From: Zhongshania aquatica
GTDB lineage: Bacteria > Pseudomonadota > Gammaproteobacteria > Pseudomonadales > Spongiibacteraceae
NCBI RefSeq assembly: GCF_027257955.1
Contig: NZ_JANZNQ010000001.1
Coordinates: forward strand, 186,001-250,000
DNA: 64,000 nt
Reading direction: 5' to 3'
Part shown: piece by piece, positions 52,260-63,846 of the stretch
Position numbering within the stretch: position 1 is the first letter of the stretch
Layout: the number at the start of each line of letters is the position of its first letter
The notes under the pieces: generated by a model
The model's input: the letters and a program-made list of their open reading frames with translations, nothing else
What the model was told of the DNA's origin: nothing
Databases searched by the model: none
Translations under genes and position numbers: made by a program

Positions 52260-53356
52260 TGATAATAACCGCGCACTGGTCTTGGTACGGCCTTAGCGCC
52301 ATCAGCAGTCGTTTCGAGCAATCGGCCGTCAAGACTCAAAAAGCGCTTCACTTTTTCCATGTCATCTTTCAACACCAATTCCAAAATTAATTCATCCTTA
52401 TCTAACCAGACCGTATTGGCATGCTGAATAACAGCCAAACCCTCTAGATAAGTAACTAAACTTGCGTAGCTCGCGAAGTCATTAATACCCGAAACATGAA
52501 TTAAGGTATTTGAACTACTACCAGCGACCGCTGACACCGAGTAACTCGCCGCCTGCATATCGGCGAGATAATCTATAGGTGGGGCAAACACATCCGAATC
52601 CGTCAAGCCATCACTATCTATGCGTAGCGACTGATCACCTTGCAACACCACCCAGCTCCCCACCCACTGCCCGGTAGAAAATTGGGTCACGCGGCCCATC
52701 AAAATAAAAGGTGTCGAGTATCGAGCGGAAGCCAAGCGAACATCTTCTTCCGACATTTGCCATAACTGATTCACACTTAAATTTGAGGAATCAGCAAGAT
52801 CAAACAAGGGCATTTGCACAACCACGCCACGTCGTTCCGCCTCAGCCTGCAATGCAGCCATTATGTCTGCACTCGCCTCGGCGCCCACAAATTGTCGACC
52901 ATCTACGGTATCTGCAACCAACCACACGAGCACCGCCGGTCGATTTGCGGACCATATCGGTAATCCACCCGACTGCAGCGTTGCATTCACCTGACGTGGA
53001 GAAAAGCTTAACTTCAACACCAACTCATCGGCACCATCAGCACTTCTATTTCGCTGATAGCGAAACTGGGTCATATAAGGCTCAGGATCGGCAAGTGCCG
53101 CCGATACGATGGGATTATCGCGCACTTGCCGCCTACCCGACACCCGAATAAACACGCGCTCTAAGGCCTTGGCAGCACCTTGCTTAAGAACGTCCCGGGA
53201 TTGCGATTCAACCACCAGCTCCTCATCGTATAGGTTGCCAACGATTGCTGCCGCAACGTGACCAGACAATGCAGCTGAAATAGCAAAGGCTGCCACCAAC
53301 ACCCGAATAATTTGTATCACTATATATACGCCCTTTCCCCTACCGCGATTGGCCAT
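52238..53356 (-). CDS. DUF2066 domain protein
   Basis: A 372-residue exported protein of the DUF2066 family, function unknown. The start is placed at the ATG at 53356 (MANRGRGKGVYIVI), which opens a signal-like segment (IIRVLVAAFAISAALSGHVAAA); the ribosome site is weak, and the open frame continuing to 53482 would overlap purM. The core LKQGAAKALERVFIRVSGRRQV is typical. It overlaps the AI-2E-family gene by 22 nt and is divergent from purM, 115 nt away. Confidence 0.82.
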   Translation of the reverse strand: MANRGRGKGVYIVIQIIRVLVAAFAISAALSGHVAAAIVGNLYDEELVVESQSRDVLKQGAAKALERVFIRVSGRRQVRDNPIVSAALADPEPYMTQFRYQRNRSADGADELVLKLSFSPRQVNATLQSGGLPIWSANRPAVLVWLVADTVDGRQFVGAEASADIMAALQAEAERRGVVVQMPLFDLADSSNLSVNQLWQMSEEDVRLASARYSTPFILMGRVTQFSTGQWVGSWVVLQGDQSLRIDSDGLTDSDVFAPPIDYLADMQAASYSVSAVAGSSSNTLIHVSGINDFASYASLVTYLEGLAVIQHANTVWLDKDELILELVLKDDMEKVKRFLSLDGRLLETTADGAKAVPRPVRGYYQWSGRHL

Positions 53357-53471
53357 TGTAGCAAGCCACCAAGTGCTCGTCGTGACTAGTGGCAAAAAGT
53401 CACCTTTTTGCTGCTGAATTAAACTTTCAATCAAGCTAGAATAGCGCCCTCTTAGAGGACAGCCAACGATT

Positions 53472-54521
53472 ATGACTGACACCAGTAAGCCAAGCTTAAG
53501 TTACAAAGACGCCGGCGTAGACATTGATGCCGGTGATGCGCTAGTAGAACGCATTAAAGATGTCGCCAAACGCACCCGCCGCCCAGAGGTCATGAGTGGC
53601 CTTGGTGGTTTCGGAGCACTGTGCCAAATTCCAACAGGTTATAAAGAACCTGTACTGGTTTCAGGCACTGACGGCGTCGGCACCAAATTAAAACTTGCGA
53701 TGGAAGTCGGAATTCACGACACCATCGGTATTGATCTTGTCGCCATGTGCGTCAACGATCTGCTAGTCACAGGCGCAGAGCCCCTGTTCTTTCTCGACTA
53801 TTACGCCACCGGCGCACTAAATGTCGACATTGCAGCAAACGTCGTGAGCGGCATTGGCAATGGCTGCGAGCAAGCGGGTTGCGCATTGGTCGGCGGCGAA
53901 ACGGCCGAAATGCCGGGCATGTACGAAGGCGATGACTACGATCTTGCTGGTTTTTGTGTCGGCATCGTTGAAAAAGCCAACATCATTGATGGCAGTTCAG
54001 TTCGTATTGGCGACAAATTAATTGGCGTCACCTCATCTGGCCCCCACTCCAATGGCTACTCGCTGATTCGTAAAATCATAGAACACAGCGGCGCCAAACT
54101 TGATCAAGCCTTTGGCGACAGCACGCTGGGTGAAACCCTGCTTGCGCCCACAAAAATTTACATTAAACCAATGCTTCGCGTGATTAAGCAGTATCGCGTT
54201 AACGCACTGGCCCACATTACCGGCGGCGGTCTATTAGAAAATATTCCCCGCGTGCTGCCCCGTAATACCAAAGCAGTTATCGACGGCAACAGCTGGGAAC
54301 GCCCTGCTATATTTAACTGGCTTCAAGAACAGGGCAATGTTGAAGCACGGGAAATGTATCGCACGTTTAACTGTGGTATCGGCATGGTACTGGCCGTTGC
54401 GAGTGATGATGCAGAAAGGGTTATCGACATGCTAAATCAACAGGGCGAAACCGCCATGCTGATTGGCAGCATCGAAGCTGCTGGAGAAGACGAGCCAAAA
54501 GTCATTATTGAAGGCTTGTAA
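53472..54521 (+). CDS. purM: Phosphoribosylformylglycinamidine cyclo-ligase PurM (AIR synthetase)
   Basis: A 349-residue AIR synthetase, fifth step of de novo purine synthesis. It carries the conserved segments [57 protein letters not shown] and [16 protein letters not shown]. It is followed by purN after only 4 nt, the widespread purMN operon. Divergent DUF2066 is 115 nt upstream. Confidence 0.98.
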   Translation: MTDTSKPSLSYKDAGVDIDAGDALVERIKDVAKRTRRPEVMSGLGGFGALCQIPTGYKEPVLVSGTDGVGTKLKLAMEVGIHDTIGIDLVAMCVNDLLVTGAEPLFFLDYYATGALNVDIAANVVSGIGNGCEQAGCALVGGETAEMPGMYEGDDYDLAGFCVGIVEKANIIDGSSVRIGDKLIGVTSSGPHSNGYSLIRKIIEHSGAKLDQAFGDSTLGETLLAPTKIYIKPMLRVIKQYRVNALAHITGGGLLENIPRVLPRNTKAVIDGNSWERPAIFNWLQEQGNVEAREMYRTFNCGIGMVLAVASDDAERVIDMLNQQGETAMLIGSIEAAGEDEPKVIIEGL

Positions 54522-54525
54522 TTCC

Positions 54526-55176
54526 ATGCCATGCAAGTTGGTCATTCTTTTGTCTGGAAGCGGCTCTAATTTGCAGGCATTTATTGATGCCTGCAAAAGC
54601 AAAGAATTGCCCAACACGGAAATACGCGCTGTTATCAGCAACAAGGCCGATGCTCTCGGCCTTGTTCGCGCAGAACAAGCAGGAATAACCACCGCCTGTA
54701 TTGATCACAAACAGTTTTCGAGCCGTGAAGAATTTGACGCCGTCCTGCAAAACACCATAGACCAATTCGATGCAGATCTTGTCGTACTCGCAGGGTTTAT
54801 GCGCATCCTCACACCCGGCTTTGTTCGCCATTATTTAGGTCGCTTGATTAATATTCACCCATCACTGCTTCCCAAATATCCCGGTTTACACACCCATCAG
54901 CGTGCCTTAGACGCAGGCGATACCGAAGCTGGCGCAACCGTTCACTTTGTCACCGAAGAGCTTGATGGCGGCCCACCTATAATTCAGGCAAAAATACCGA
55001 TATTTGATGGTGATGATGCTGCAACACTTGCCGACAGGGTATTGTCGAAAGAACACACAATCTACCCTTTGGCGGCAAGATGGTTTGCCGAAGGACGTTT
55101 GAGTTTGCAGAATTCTAAGGCGGTACTCGATGATAAAAATCTTCCCGAAAACGGTGTGCTCTTTCAGCCGAACTAG
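54526..55176 (+). CDS. purN: Phosphoribosylglycinamide formyltransferase PurN (GART)
   Basis: A 216-residue GAR transformylase, third step of purine synthesis using 10-formyltetrahydrofolate. The ATG at 54526 (MPCKLVILLSGSGSNLQ) lies 4 nt after the purM stop; the reading frame extends 63 nt back into purM and is unlikely. It carries the phosphate loop LSGSGSN, the catalytic Asn/His/Asp core (LINIHPSLLPKYPGLHT, GATVHFVTEELDGGP) and the usual C terminus. The last 47 nt overlap the DUF3108 gene. Confidence 0.97.
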   Translation: MPCKLVILLSGSGSNLQAFIDACKSKELPNTEIRAVISNKADALGLVRAEQAGITTACIDHKQFSSREEFDAVLQNTIDQFDADLVVLAGFMRILTPGFVRHYLGRLINIHPSLLPKYPGLHTHQRALDAGDTEAGATVHFVTEELDGGPPIIQAKIPIFDGDDAATLADRVLSKEHTIYPLAARWFAEGRLSLQNSKAVLDDKNLPENGVLFQPN

Positions 55177-56005
55177 CCTGCTTACATTGCTTTTTTGCGC
55201 TATACCCAGTCTTGGCCACGCCAGTGGCGGTATTAGCCTAGATCCCAATGCTAGCCCAACGATGGTAACCCAAGTACAAGCCATTGAACCCATCAAGACC
55301 GCAGCTCCTGTAAAACCCGCAAATAGTGCTACACCTACAATCAAATCCGGCGTCAAAGAAAGCATTCTACCTTATCAAGCCGAGTACAAAATCAGCAGCA
55401 ACAGCTTAACGACTACCGCCACGCGCACCTTAATCAAACAGGGGAATAAGTGGTTACTATCCCAACATGCCAAACTCATGTTTATAAAAGTAAAAGAAGA
55501 AAGCGTCATTGAAAGTACCGATGAAGGCTTACGTCCGCTGCACTATGAATATGAAAACAATATGAGCAGTAAGCAAGATCAAAGTATTAATTTCGACTGG
55601 GCTACAAGCTCTGCCAGCGACAACAAATATCGCAAGCCATGGTCCTCAAAAATCAGTGACGACACCTTCGACCAGCTAGGCGCGCAACTGAAAATGCGGG
55701 AATCACTAATTAGCCATCGCCTCGGTAAAGAAATGAGCCAAACCGTGGTAAATCGAGGCAAGCACAAAACCTACACCATCAAAAAGATTGGCGAAGAAAC
55801 CATCGACAGCGCAGTCGGCAAATTAAATACCGTCAAATTATTACGTTCACGCCCGGGCAGCAGCAGCGAAACCACCGTGTGGATGGCAAAAGACTGGAAT
55901 TACTTAATCGTGAGATTAGAACAACGAGAAGATGATGAGGTTTATTCGTTGGAATTGATTAATGCCACCCTAGACGGCACTGCAATCAAAGGTCTGAGCC
56001 AGTAA
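55130..56005 (+). CDS. DUF3108 domain protein, exported
   Basis: A 291-residue protein. A signal peptide (SRTSLLTLLFCAIPSLGHAS) is followed by a Pro/Ala linker and a DUF3108 beta-rich domain (YQAEYKISSNSLTTTATRTL, then LRPLHYEYEN, DTFDQLGAQLKMRESL and VWMAKDWNYLIVRLEQRE). The family is widespread next to purMN in this lineage and resembles lipocalin-like envelope proteins, but its role is unknown. It begins inside the end of purN by 47 nt, so it depends on purMN transcription. Confidence 0.85.
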   Translation: MIKIFPKTVCSFSRTSLLTLLFCAIPSLGHASGGISLDPNASPTMVTQVQAIEPIKTAAPVKPANSATPTIKSGVKESILPYQAEYKISSNSLTTTATRTLIKQGNKWLLSQHAKLMFIKVKEESVIESTDEGLRPLHYEYENNMSSKQDQSINFDWATSSASDNKYRKPWSSKISDDTFDQLGAQLKMRESLISHRLGKEMSQTVVNRGKHKTYTIKKIGEETIDSAVGKLNTVKLLRSRPGSSSETTVWMAKDWNYLIVRLEQREDDEVYSLELINATLDGTAIKGLSQ

Positions 56006-56148
56006 ATAGAATAAAACCAATAAAATCGAGTATGACTATATGCGGAACAATAACCACTAAAAGTGAGATACGCCCGCAGTCTTAAGTGAAATTATGCTTG
56101 AAAACAGACGCGCCCACACCGCTAGCGACACAGACGCCTTTCTATCGA

Positions 56149-56715
56149 TCAAGTCTTAGGAAGGGTCACACCCGTCTGGCCCTGATACTTGCCACCGCGG
56201 TCTTTATAGCTGACGTCGCAAATCTCGTCGGACTCAAAAAACAGCATCTGCGCCACGCCTTCATTGGCATAGATTTTTGCAGGTAAGGTTGTGGTGTTTG
56301 AAAACTCCAAAGTCACGTGACCTTCCCATTCAGGCTCTAGCGGCGTGACGTTAACAATAATCCCACAGCGCGCGTAGGTCGATTTACCCAAACACATTGT
56401 CAACACGCTACGCGGAATACGGAAGTATTCTACGGTACGGGCCAGCGCAAATGAGTTAGGAGGAATAATGCAGTAGTCGGCGGTGATGTCGACAAAGCTT
56501 TTCTCGTCGAAGGCTTTCGGATCAACCGTCGCAGAATAGGTATTGGTGAACACCTTGAATTCATTAGAACAGCGAACATCGTAACCGTAGCTAGATGTGC
56601 CATAAGATATAATTTTAGCGTCGTCACGCACGCGCACCTGACCCGGCTCAAAAGGCTCAATCATGCCCTCATTTTCAGCCATACGACGAATCCACTTATC
56701 GGCCTTAATACTCAT
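56149..56715 (-). CDS. dcd: dCTP deaminase
   Basis: A 188-residue homotrimeric dCTP deaminase producing dUTP for thymidylate synthesis. The family start [20 protein letters not shown], the substrate region [33 protein letters not shown] (catalytic Glu in the LEPEWEGH strand) and the C-terminal [13 protein letters not shown] are intact. AGGGAG precedes the ATG. It lies 52 nt downstream of mrp on the same strand, a common pair. Confidence 0.97.
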   Translation of the reverse strand: MSIKADKWIRRMAENEGMIEPFEPGQVRVRDDAKIISYGTSSYGYDVRCSNEFKVFTNTYSATVDPKAFDEKSFVDITADYCIIPPNSFALARTVEYFRIPRSVLTMCLGKSTYARCGIIVNVTPLEPEWEGHVTLEFSNTTTLPAKIYANEGVAQMLFFESDEICDVSYKDRGGKYQGQTGVTLPKT

Positions 56716-56767
56716 TGCGCTCCCTCTAGCTGTTTATTCATACCATCTGCCAATCTACGCATACGAC

Positions 56768-57865
56768 TTAATCGTCGCTGATCGAAATATTTGGAAATGC
56801 ATTACTTTGTACTCGCTGGCGTTTGGCCAACTCCGCAGTCATACCAATCGCCACCTGCCGATACAACATGGCCGCATCGCCCTCAGGATCAGCTGCCAAC
56901 ACTGGCTTACCACAATCCGCCTGCTCCCTAATTTGCAGCGACAAAGGCAAAGCACCCAGCATGGGCACATTATAAGATTGCGCCATGCGTTCGCCACCAC
57001 CTTGACCAAAAACATGCTCTTGGTGACCACATTCACTACAAATATGCACGGCCATGTTTTCGATAATACCCAATACGGGAACTGACACCTTGCGGAACAT
57101 TTCAATGCCTTTCTTGGCATCTAATAAAGCAATATCTTGCGGTGTAGTGACAACAACTGCACCGGATACCGGTACTTTCTGGGACAGCGTTAATTGAATA
57201 TCACCTGTGCCCGGCGGCATATCAATAATCAGATAATCTAAATCCTGCCAATAGGTTTGATTCAGCAGCTGCTGCAAGGCACCTGTTGCCATCGGTCCGC
57301 GCCACACCATCGGTGTATCAGCTGTGACTAAATAGCCCATAGACATAGATTGAACGCCGTAGGCCTCAATCGGCAACAAGTAATGGGTGCCGTATTGCTT
57401 TGGACGCTGGCCCTCAGGAATACCGAGCATCATTTGCACGCTAGGTCCGTATATATCTGCGTCTAACAAACCTACCCGCGCACCCTCAGCCGCCAAAGCC
57501 AACGCCAAATTTACCGACGTAGTGGATTTACCCACCCCGCCCTTACCCGACGCGACCGCAATAATATTACGAACATTTTCCATGCTCTTAATATTCTGCT
57601 GTGCCGCATAAGGCGCAACCTTCCAGCTCACTTTAACGGTGCCAGAGGCAACGCCGGCAATGTTCTTCAGCGTGTCACCAAGCAACTGCTCATATTGTTG
57701 CTGTACACTTTTTGCTGGGAAACCAAGTTCAATAGTGACATCAACACGGTCGCCGCTCACGGCGAGAGACACCATATCAGCAAGCTCCACCAGCGGCGAA
57801 GACAAACCGGGCAACACCACGGCCATCAACTCTTCGCGGACTCTGGATTCCAGCGCTGCTGTCAT
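56768..57865 (-). CDS. apbC: Mrp/ApbC family Fe-S cluster carrier ATPase
   Basis: A 365-residue P-loop NTPase of the Mrp/NBP35 family, a carrier that loads [4Fe-4S] clusters on to apoproteins. A small N-terminal DUF59-like region (about 1-95) precedes the deviant Walker A ASGKGGVGKST, the ADIYGPS and PPGTGDIQLTLSQ motifs, and a CxxC-type motif CSECGHQEHVFG near residue 280 that binds the transferred cluster. Given the many Fe-S proteins nearby (RsxB, RsxC, molybdoenzyme) its role is broad. It diverges from metG. Confidence 0.95.
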   Translation of the reverse strand: MTAALESRVREELMAVVLPGLSSPLVELADMVSLAVSGDRVDVTIELGFPAKSVQQQYEQLLGDTLKNIAGVASGTVKVSWKVAPYAAQQNIKSMENVRNIIAVASGKGGVGKSTTSVNLALALAAEGARVGLLDADIYGPSVQMMLGIPEGQRPKQYGTHYLLPIEAYGVQSMSMGYLVTADTPMVWRGPMATGALQQLLNQTYWQDLDYLIIDMPPGTGDIQLTLSQKVPVSGAVVVTTPQDIALLDAKKGIEMFRKVSVPVLGIIENMAVHICSECGHQEHVFGQGGGERMAQSYNVPMLGALPLSLQIREQADCGKPVLAADPEGDAAMLYRQVAIGMTAELAKRQRVQSNAFPNISISDD

Positions 57866-58045
57866 ATCTTTCCCCTGCTTTTAGTAAATATTGAATTAGC
57901 CGGCGAGTATACGCGCCACGCCCATATCGAACAACGCCGAGACAGATGCGCCAGACAGTCAAAAACGCTATAATCTCGCGCCTTTAAGTCCATTCAAGCC
58001 GCGACCACATACTGTCTCGGCTAGCACCACTAAACAAGGAAACCC

Positions 58046-60076
58046 ATGTCGCGCAAGATTCTGGTCACCAGTGCCCTGCCCTACGCCAACGGCCCACTCC
58101 ATCTCGGTCATTTACTGGAATCTATCCAGACTGACATTTGGGTTCGTTACCAGAAATTACGCGGCAATGACTGCATTTATTTATGCGCCGACGATGCCCA
58201 CGGCACTGCCATTATGTTAACGGCCGAGAAACTGGGCATTACGCCAGAAGAGCAAATTGCGCGGGTAAAAGCCGAGCATGAACGTGATTTGGCGGGTTTT
58301 CATATCCGCTTCGACAATTACCACTCCACCCATTCACCTGAGTGCCAACATTACTCAGAAGAAATTTATCGCCGCCTCGATGCCAACGGCCATATCGAGC
58401 GCCGCGACGTTACCCAGCTTTTCGACCCGGAAAAGAATTTATTTTTAGCCGACCGCTACATCAAAGGCACTTGCCCCAAGTGTAAAACCGACGACCAATA
58501 CGGCGATAACTGCGAAGCCTGCGGCGCGACCTACACGCCAGCGGAATTAATAAATCCGCGCTCCGCCATTTCTGGCGCGACACCTATTGAGAAAAGCTCC
58601 ACCCATTTTTTCTTTAAACTCGGTGACTTTGAAAACTTGCTGCGCAACTGGACCGGCAGCGAAGCGCTACAGCCACAAATCGCCAACAAGCTACGCGAAT
58701 GGCTAGATGCTGGCCTGCAAAGCTGGGACATTTCACGGGACGCCCCCTACTTCGGTTTTGAGATTCCCGGCGCACCGGGTAAATATTTCTACGTTTGGCT
58801 AGACGCACCCATCGGCTACATGGCCAGCTGCGCTAACTGGTGCGAAAAAAACGGTCGCGATTTCAATGAATACTGGGGCCTAGACTCCAAGGCTGAGCTT
58901 TACCATTTTATTGGCAAAGACATTATCAATTTCCACGGATTGTTCTGGCCAGCCATGCTCGACTCAGCGGGTTTCCGCCAGCCCACTGCCATTTACGCCC
59001 ACGGCTTTTTAACCGTCAATGGCAAGAAAATGTCTAAGTCTCGGGGTACGTTCATTAAAGCCGAAACCTACCTAAAGCACCTGCCAGCTGAATATTTACG
59101 CTATTACTTTGCCGCCAAATTGTCTGGTGCAGTAGATGACATCGACCTTAATCTGGAAGATTTCGTCAACCGTGTAAATTCTGATCTCGTCGGCAAGCTG
59201 GTCAATATCGCCAGCCGCAGCGCCAAATTTGTTCAAAAAGGCAATGATGGCAAGCTGAGTGGCAGCCAACACAATGCAGCACTATGGCAGCAAGTTACCG
59301 GCGCCAGTGAAAATATCGCCCAGCTTTTTGAACAGCGTGAATACAGCAAAGCCGTGCGTGAAATAATGGCTCTCGCTGACGCGACCAACGAATACTTTGA
59401 TTCTTGCGAACCATGGAAGCTGGCTAAATCAGATGATACTGTCGCACTTGCCGCAGACGTCGCGTCGCAGTGCATCGACATTTTCCGCGTACTCGCTACC
59501 TACCTTTCTCCCGTATTACCCGAGTTGGCCAAGCAAGCTGAACAATTTTTAAATTGCTCACTCACCTGGCAAGGCGAGTTCACACCGCTGCACAACCACG
59601 CCATCGAGCCATTCAAAGCGATGATGAGCCGGGTGGATGCCGACAAAGTCGCCGCAATGGTTGAGGAGAGCAGTGACAATACTCCCGCACCTGCACCTGT
59701 CGTCAAACCGAAAAAGGCGGCAAAAGACAAAGACACCGGTATCACCGACACAATCGCCTACCCAGACTTTGCTAAAATCGATCTACGAGTGGCGGAAATC
59801 ATTGCCGCAGAAGCTGTAGAAGGCGCAGACAAACTACTTAAATTGACCCTCAGCCTTGGTGATTTAGGCACACGCCAAGTCTTTGCGGGTATTAAAACTG
59901 CCTATAATGCCGAACAGTTGGTGGGCAAGCTCACCGTCATGGTTGCCAATCTCGAAGCGCGTAAAATGCGCTTTGGTATGTCAGAGGGTATGGTGCTCGC
60001 GGCCGGCCCAGGCGACCAGGAAATTTGGTTGCTCAGCCCTGACAGCGGCGCCAAAGCGGGAATGAAAATTCAGTAA
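58046..60076 (+). CDS. metG: Methionyl-tRNA synthetase
   Basis: A 676-residue class I MetRS. The signature [14 protein letters not shown] (HIGH-type) is near residue 14, the zinc-knuckle Cys set [18 protein letters not shown] near 145-162, and KMSKSRGTF near 333. The anticodon-binding helical domain and a C-terminal tRNA-binding domain (from about 570, [18 protein letters not shown]) are complete. AAGGAAA lies before the ATG. The divergent mrp gene is a conserved neighbour. Confidence 0.98.
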   Translation: MSRKILVTSALPYANGPLHLGHLLESIQTDIWVRYQKLRGNDCIYLCADDAHGTAIMLTAEKLGITPEEQIARVKAEHERDLAGFHIRFDNYHSTHSPECQHYSEEIYRRLDANGHIERRDVTQLFDPEKNLFLADRYIKGTCPKCKTDDQYGDNCEACGATYTPAELINPRSAISGATPIEKSSTHFFFKLGDFENLLRNWTGSEALQPQIANKLREWLDAGLQSWDISRDAPYFGFEIPGAPGKYFYVWLDAPIGYMASCANWCEKNGRDFNEYWGLDSKAELYHFIGKDIINFHGLFWPAMLDSAGFRQPTAIYAHGFLTVNGKKMSKSRGTFIKAETYLKHLPAEYLRYYFAAKLSGAVDDIDLNLEDFVNRVNSDLVGKLVNIASRSAKFVQKGNDGKLSGSQHNAALWQQVTGASENIAQLFEQREYSKAVREIMALADATNEYFDSCEPWKLAKSDDTVALAADVASQCIDIFRVLATYLSPVLPELAKQAEQFLNCSLTWQGEFTPLHNHAIEPFKAMMSRVDADKVAAMVEESSDNTPAPAPVVKPKKAAKDKDTGITDTIAYPDFAKIDLRVAEIIAAEAVEGADKLLKLTLSLGDLGTRQVFAGIKTAYNAEQLVGKLTVMVANLEARKMRFGMSEGMVLAAGPGDQEIWLLSPDSGAKAGMKIQ

Positions 60077-60268
60077 ATGCATTAGTCTGCTCATAATCGG
60101 CAGACTGAGAGCATTACCGTATTTTAAATTGAACGCTTGATCGAAATAAACTAAGATCGCCCGATAATGACGGTCTGGCCCGCAATATACTTATTGCCAA
60201 GCCAGCCTTACTTCGCATTGTCGACGCAAGGGTGATGCAAAGGTGAAGAAAAAGGTGAGGCAAACATC

Positions 60269-60847
60269 GTGTTAGCAGACTATTCGCTATTGTTAATCAG
60301 TGCCATTCTGGTTAACAACTTCGTACTGGTGCAGTTTCTAGGCCTTTGCCCCTTCATGGGCGTGTCTAACAAACTCGAAACTGCCATCGGCATGTCTAGC
60401 GCCACCACCTTTGTACTGACACTGGCGTCTATTTGCAGTTGGCTCACCTACGAGTGGTTGCTCATACCCCTTGGTTTGGAGTATCTGCGCACCATTACCT
60501 TCATTCTGGTAATTGCCGTTGTTGTGCAGTTCACCGAAATGGTAGTTCGCAAAACCAGCCCCATGCTCTACAAAGTCCTCGGCGTATTTTTACCCTTGAT
60601 CACCACCAACTGCGCAGTGTTAGGCGTGGCGTTGCTCAACATCAATAAAGACCACAGCTTTGTTGAATCCACTCTATATGGCTTTGGTGCCGCCGCTGGT
60701 TTCTCGATGGTATTGGTTCTTTTTGCCGCGATGCGCGAGCGTATTACCGCTGCCGATGTGCCCGTTCCGTTTAAAGGCCCTGCCGTAGGCATGATTACCG
60801 CTGGCCTTATGTCCCTCGCCTTTATGGGCTTTGCCGGACTGGTATAG
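60269..60847 (+). CDS. rsxA: RsxA/RnfA electron transport complex membrane subunit
   Basis: A 192-residue membrane protein with six helices, subunit A of the Rsx/Rnf Na+- or H+-coupled ferredoxin:NAD oxidoreductase family. The opening [26 protein letters not shown] and the central [12 protein letters not shown] are diagnostic. It starts with GTG behind GGTGAGG. RsxB follows after 9 nt. In Escherichia coli the Rsx complex keeps SoxR reduced. Confidence 0.97.
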   Translation: MLADYSLLLISAILVNNFVLVQFLGLCPFMGVSNKLETAIGMSSATTFVLTLASICSWLTYEWLLIPLGLEYLRTITFILVIAVVVQFTEMVVRKTSPMLYKVLGVFLPLITTNCAVLGVALLNINKDHSFVESTLYGFGAAAGFSMVLVLFAAMRERITAADVPVPFKGPAVGMITAGLMSLAFMGFAGLV

Positions 60848-60856
60848 GCTAGACAT

Positions 60857-61465
60857 ATGATCGAACTCATTGCCCAAAACCCCTTTATTGCATCATTAGT
60901 TGCACTGGTCGGACTCGGCCTCGTCTTTGGTGCCCTGCTAGGATTTGCCGCGGTAAAATTTAAAACCGAAGGCGACCCGATCGCGGATCAAATCGAATCA
61001 CTATTGCCCCAAACCCAATGCGGCCAATGCGGCTATCCCGGCTGCCGCCCCTATGCGGCGGCTATTGCCGACGGCGACGACATCAACAAATGCCCGCCCG
61101 GCGGCGAAGCGACCATTGCCGCGTTGGCAGATTTACTCGGTGTTGAAGCAAAGCCCTTAGATGCAGCTGAAGCCGCGGTTCCCTCGGTTGCGTTTATTCG
61201 CGAAGACGAATGCATTGGCTGCACTAAATGTATTCAAGCCTGTCCAGTAGACGCTATTCTCGGTTCAGCCAAACACATGCACACGGTTATCGCCAGTGAA
61301 TGTACTGGCTGCGACCTATGCGTAGAGCCCTGTCCGGTAGATTGTATCGACATGCGACCAATTGAAACAAACCTGCAAACCTGGCACTGGGACAAGCCCA
61401 AACCCGTTGAAGACCTCATCGCCTCAGACCGCGGCACTGCTGCGAAAAGTGGAGCTGCAGCATGA
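60857..61465 (+). CDS. rsxB: RsxB/RnfB ferredoxin-type subunit
   Basis: A 202-residue protein with an N-terminal membrane helix, a [4Fe-4S] motif [16 protein letters not shown] with a later Cys, and two classical 4Fe-4S clusters ([12 protein letters not shown] and [12 protein letters not shown]). It passes electrons within the Rsx complex. It lies between rsxA and rsxC and overlaps rsxC by 4 nt (ATGA). Confidence 0.97.
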   Translation: MIELIAQNPFIASLVALVGLGLVFGALLGFAAVKFKTEGDPIADQIESLLPQTQCGQCGYPGCRPYAAAIADGDDINKCPPGGEATIAALADLLGVEAKPLDAAEAAVPSVAFIREDECIGCTKCIQACPVDAILGSAKHMHTVIASECTGCDLCVEPCPVDCIDMRPIETNLQTWHWDKPKPVEDLIASDRGTAAKSGAAA

Positions 61466-63819
61466 GAAAAATATGGGACATCCACGGCGGCATTCACCCC
61501 GCTGAAAATAAAAGCCAATCTCTGCACAAGCCGATTGAGAATGCAGGTATTCCAAAACAACTCATTCTACCGCTGGCCCAGCACATTGGCGCGCCAGCGA
61601 GCCCCATTGTTAACGTGGGTGACCGAGTCCTTAAGGGACAAATGATTGCCGAAGCAAAAGGCTTTGTCAGCGCGCCTGTTCACGCTCCAACGTCTGGGAT
61701 CGTCTCGGCAATTGAATCGCGGGTTATTCCTCATCCCTCTGGCATGAGCGCAAGCTGTATTGTCATCGACACCGACGGCGCAGATGAATGGATAGCCCAC
61801 AGGGGTACCGATGATTACACGACCCTCAGCAAGCTGGAATTAGTTGACCTGATTCGCCAAGCTGGCATTGCCGGTATGGGCGGCGCGGGATTTCCATCCG
61901 CGGTAAAACTCAGCACCCGCGACGACAAGCCGATAGAAACGCTTATTCTCAATGGCACCGAGTGTGAGCCTTATATAACAGCAGATGACATCCTTATGCG
62001 TGAACGCGCAGAGGAAATTATCGCAGGCGCAAAGATTCTGCGGCATATCATTAAACCGAACAAAGAAACCCTAATCGGTGTAGAAGACAATAAGCCAGAA
62101 GGCATTGCCGCACTTGAAAAGGCCGCGGAAGGCACCGGCATTGAGATCGTCACTTTTCCGACCAAGTACCCCTCTGGCGGCGAAAAGCAGCTAATTCAAA
62201 TCTTAACCGGCAAAGAAGTTCCCACTGGCGGGCTTCCTTCTGATGTCGGTATTGTGTGTCAAAACATCGGCACAGCAACGGCAATTTACCGCGCCATTCA
62301 ATTTGGCGAGCCACTGATTTCCCGCATCACCACGGTGACCGGCGATGCATGCGAACAACCGCAAAATTACGAGACCTTACTGGGCACGCCGGTTCAGTAT
62401 TTATTAGACAAAAGCGGCTTCAAAAAAGATGCCTGTATTCGTTTAATTATGGGCGGCCCCATGATGGGCTACACACTGCAAGACACCGCCGTGCCCATCG
62501 TAAAAACAAGCAACTGCGTACTAGCGCCAACCGTAGCGGAATTGCCGCCACCGCCACCGGCTCAGGCCTGCATCCGCTGCGGCATGTGTGCAGAAGCCTG
62601 CCCCGTTTCGCTTTTGCCTCAGCAAATGTACTGGTTCTCTCGTGCCCAAGAACACGAGAAGCTCGAAGATCATAAGTTGTTCGACTGCATCGAATGCGGC
62701 GCCTGCTCCTTCGCCTGCCCGAGTAATATTCCATTAGTTCAGTACTACCGTGCATCAAAAGCTGAGATTCGCCAAGCGCAGCAAGACAAGATGAAAGCCG
62801 AGCGCTCTAAAGAACGCTTTGAAGCGCGCACTGCAAGACTAGAACAAGAAGAAGCAGAGAAGGAAGCCAAACGCGCCGCGCGGATGGAAGCCGCGAAGGC
62901 CAAAGCGGCTGCCGCCGCAAATGCACCGGACTCGAGCAAAGCCGATATTATTCAAGCCGCGATAGAACGCAGCAAAGCGAAAAAAGCCGAATCGGCTGAC
63001 CCCGCTCAAGCAGCCATCGCCCGTGCGCAGGCCAAACGTGATGGCAATGCCGAGGAAGAAAGTCCGCAGGAAAAAACCGAGCGCTTGCAAAAATTATTCG
63101 CCAGCGCCGAAAAACGTCTGACGGCGGCGAAAGAAAAACTCGCCCTTGCTCAAGAGCAACAAAGTGACAATGCAGATGCATTCGCCACAGCGGTGAGCAA
63201 AACCGAAGAAAAGCTCGCGGCAATTCAGCAAGAGCTGACTGAGCATCGAGCAAGCTTGACTCCGCCACCTGCAGACGCGACATCCGCAGACCCCGCCCAA
63301 GCGGCCATTGCCAGAGCCCTCGCAAAACGAGCCGGAACAACTGCGGACGAAAGCAAAGAAGACAAAACCGCGCGTTTGAAAAATACCGTAAGTACCACTG
63401 AAAAACGGCTTGCCGCAGCCCAAGAAAAGCTAGCACTGGCGCAAGAGCAGAATGACGCCAATGTCGCCGCCTTTGCCACCGGGGTTGAAAAAACCCAGGC
63501 TAAACTCGATACAGCAAAAAAAGAACTTAGCGATCATCTAGCCACGCTTGCCCCCAGTGATACAGCCAAGCAAATAGCGAGCGACGACCCTGTTCAAGCC
63601 GCCATTGAGCGCGCCAAGGCCGCACGCGAAGCGCAGGCTTCAATGAGTGATGCGGACAAGGTCAAACAAAATATCGAGTCGTTAGAAAATCGCATTGCCC
63701 GCACGAAAGAAAAGCTAGACGCCGCCCGCGCAGAGGGCAGCGACACAGCAGATATCTTGGCCGATTCATTAGCAAAACTAGAAGCCAAATTGGCCGCCGC
63801 TCAGCAACAACTGAGCTAA
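61462..63819 (+). CDS. rsxC: RsxC/RnfC subunit with long repetitive C-terminal extension
   Basis: A 785-residue RnfC. The N-terminal half has the NADH/FMN-binding barrel and the SLBB-type region ([19 protein letters not shown]) and two ferredoxin motifs, [12 protein letters not shown] and [12 protein letters not shown]. From about residue 430 the chain is Ala/Lys/Glu-rich, predicted coiled coil, with a [18 protein letters not shown] block repeated four times, each of the last three followed by a helix with [16 protein letters not shown]-like sequence. Long variable C-terminal tails are usual in gammaproteobacterial RsxC. It overlaps rsxB by 4 nt. Confidence 0.97.
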   Translation: MRKIWDIHGGIHPAENKSQSLHKPIENAGIPKQLILPLAQHIGAPASPIVNVGDRVLKGQMIAEAKGFVSAPVHAPTSGIVSAIESRVIPHPSGMSASCIVIDTDGADEWIAHRGTDDYTTLSKLELVDLIRQAGIAGMGGAGFPSAVKLSTRDDKPIETLILNGTECEPYITADDILMRERAEEIIAGAKILRHIIKPNKETLIGVEDNKPEGIAALEKAAEGTGIEIVTFPTKYPSGGEKQLIQILTGKEVPTGGLPSDVGIVCQNIGTATAIYRAIQFGEPLISRITTVTGDACEQPQNYETLLGTPVQYLLDKSGFKKDACIRLIMGGPMMGYTLQDTAVPIVKTSNCVLAPTVAELPPPPPAQACIRCGMCAEACPVSLLPQQMYWFSRAQEHEKLEDHKLFDCIECGACSFACPSNIPLVQYYRASKAEIRQAQQDKMKAERSKERFEARTARLEQEEAEKEAKRAARMEAAKAKAAAAANAPDSSKADIIQAAIERSKAKKAESADPAQAAIARAQAKRDGNAEEESPQEKTERLQKLFASAEKRLTAAKEKLALAQEQQSDNADAFATAVSKTEEKLAAIQQELTEHRASLTPPPADATSADPAQAAIARALAKRAGTTADESKEDKTARLKNTVSTTEKRLAAAQEKLALAQEQNDANVAAFATGVEKTQAKLDTAKKELSDHLATLAPSDTAKQIASDDPVQAAIERAKAAREAQASMSDADKVKQNIESLENRIARTKEKLDAARAEGSDTADILADSLAKLEAKLAAAQQQLS
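62926..63819 (+). repeat. Repeat blocks in the RsxC C-terminal tail
   Basis: Four blocks start near 62947 ([13 protein letters not shown]), 62998, 63289 (both [14 protein letters not shown]) and 63586 ([14 protein letters not shown]). Blocks two to four are about 97-99 codons apart and are each followed by an [21 protein letters not shown] helix. This is protein-level internal duplication. Confidence 0.75.
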
Positions 63820-63846
63820 ACCCAGATTACGAGCACCAGTGACATT

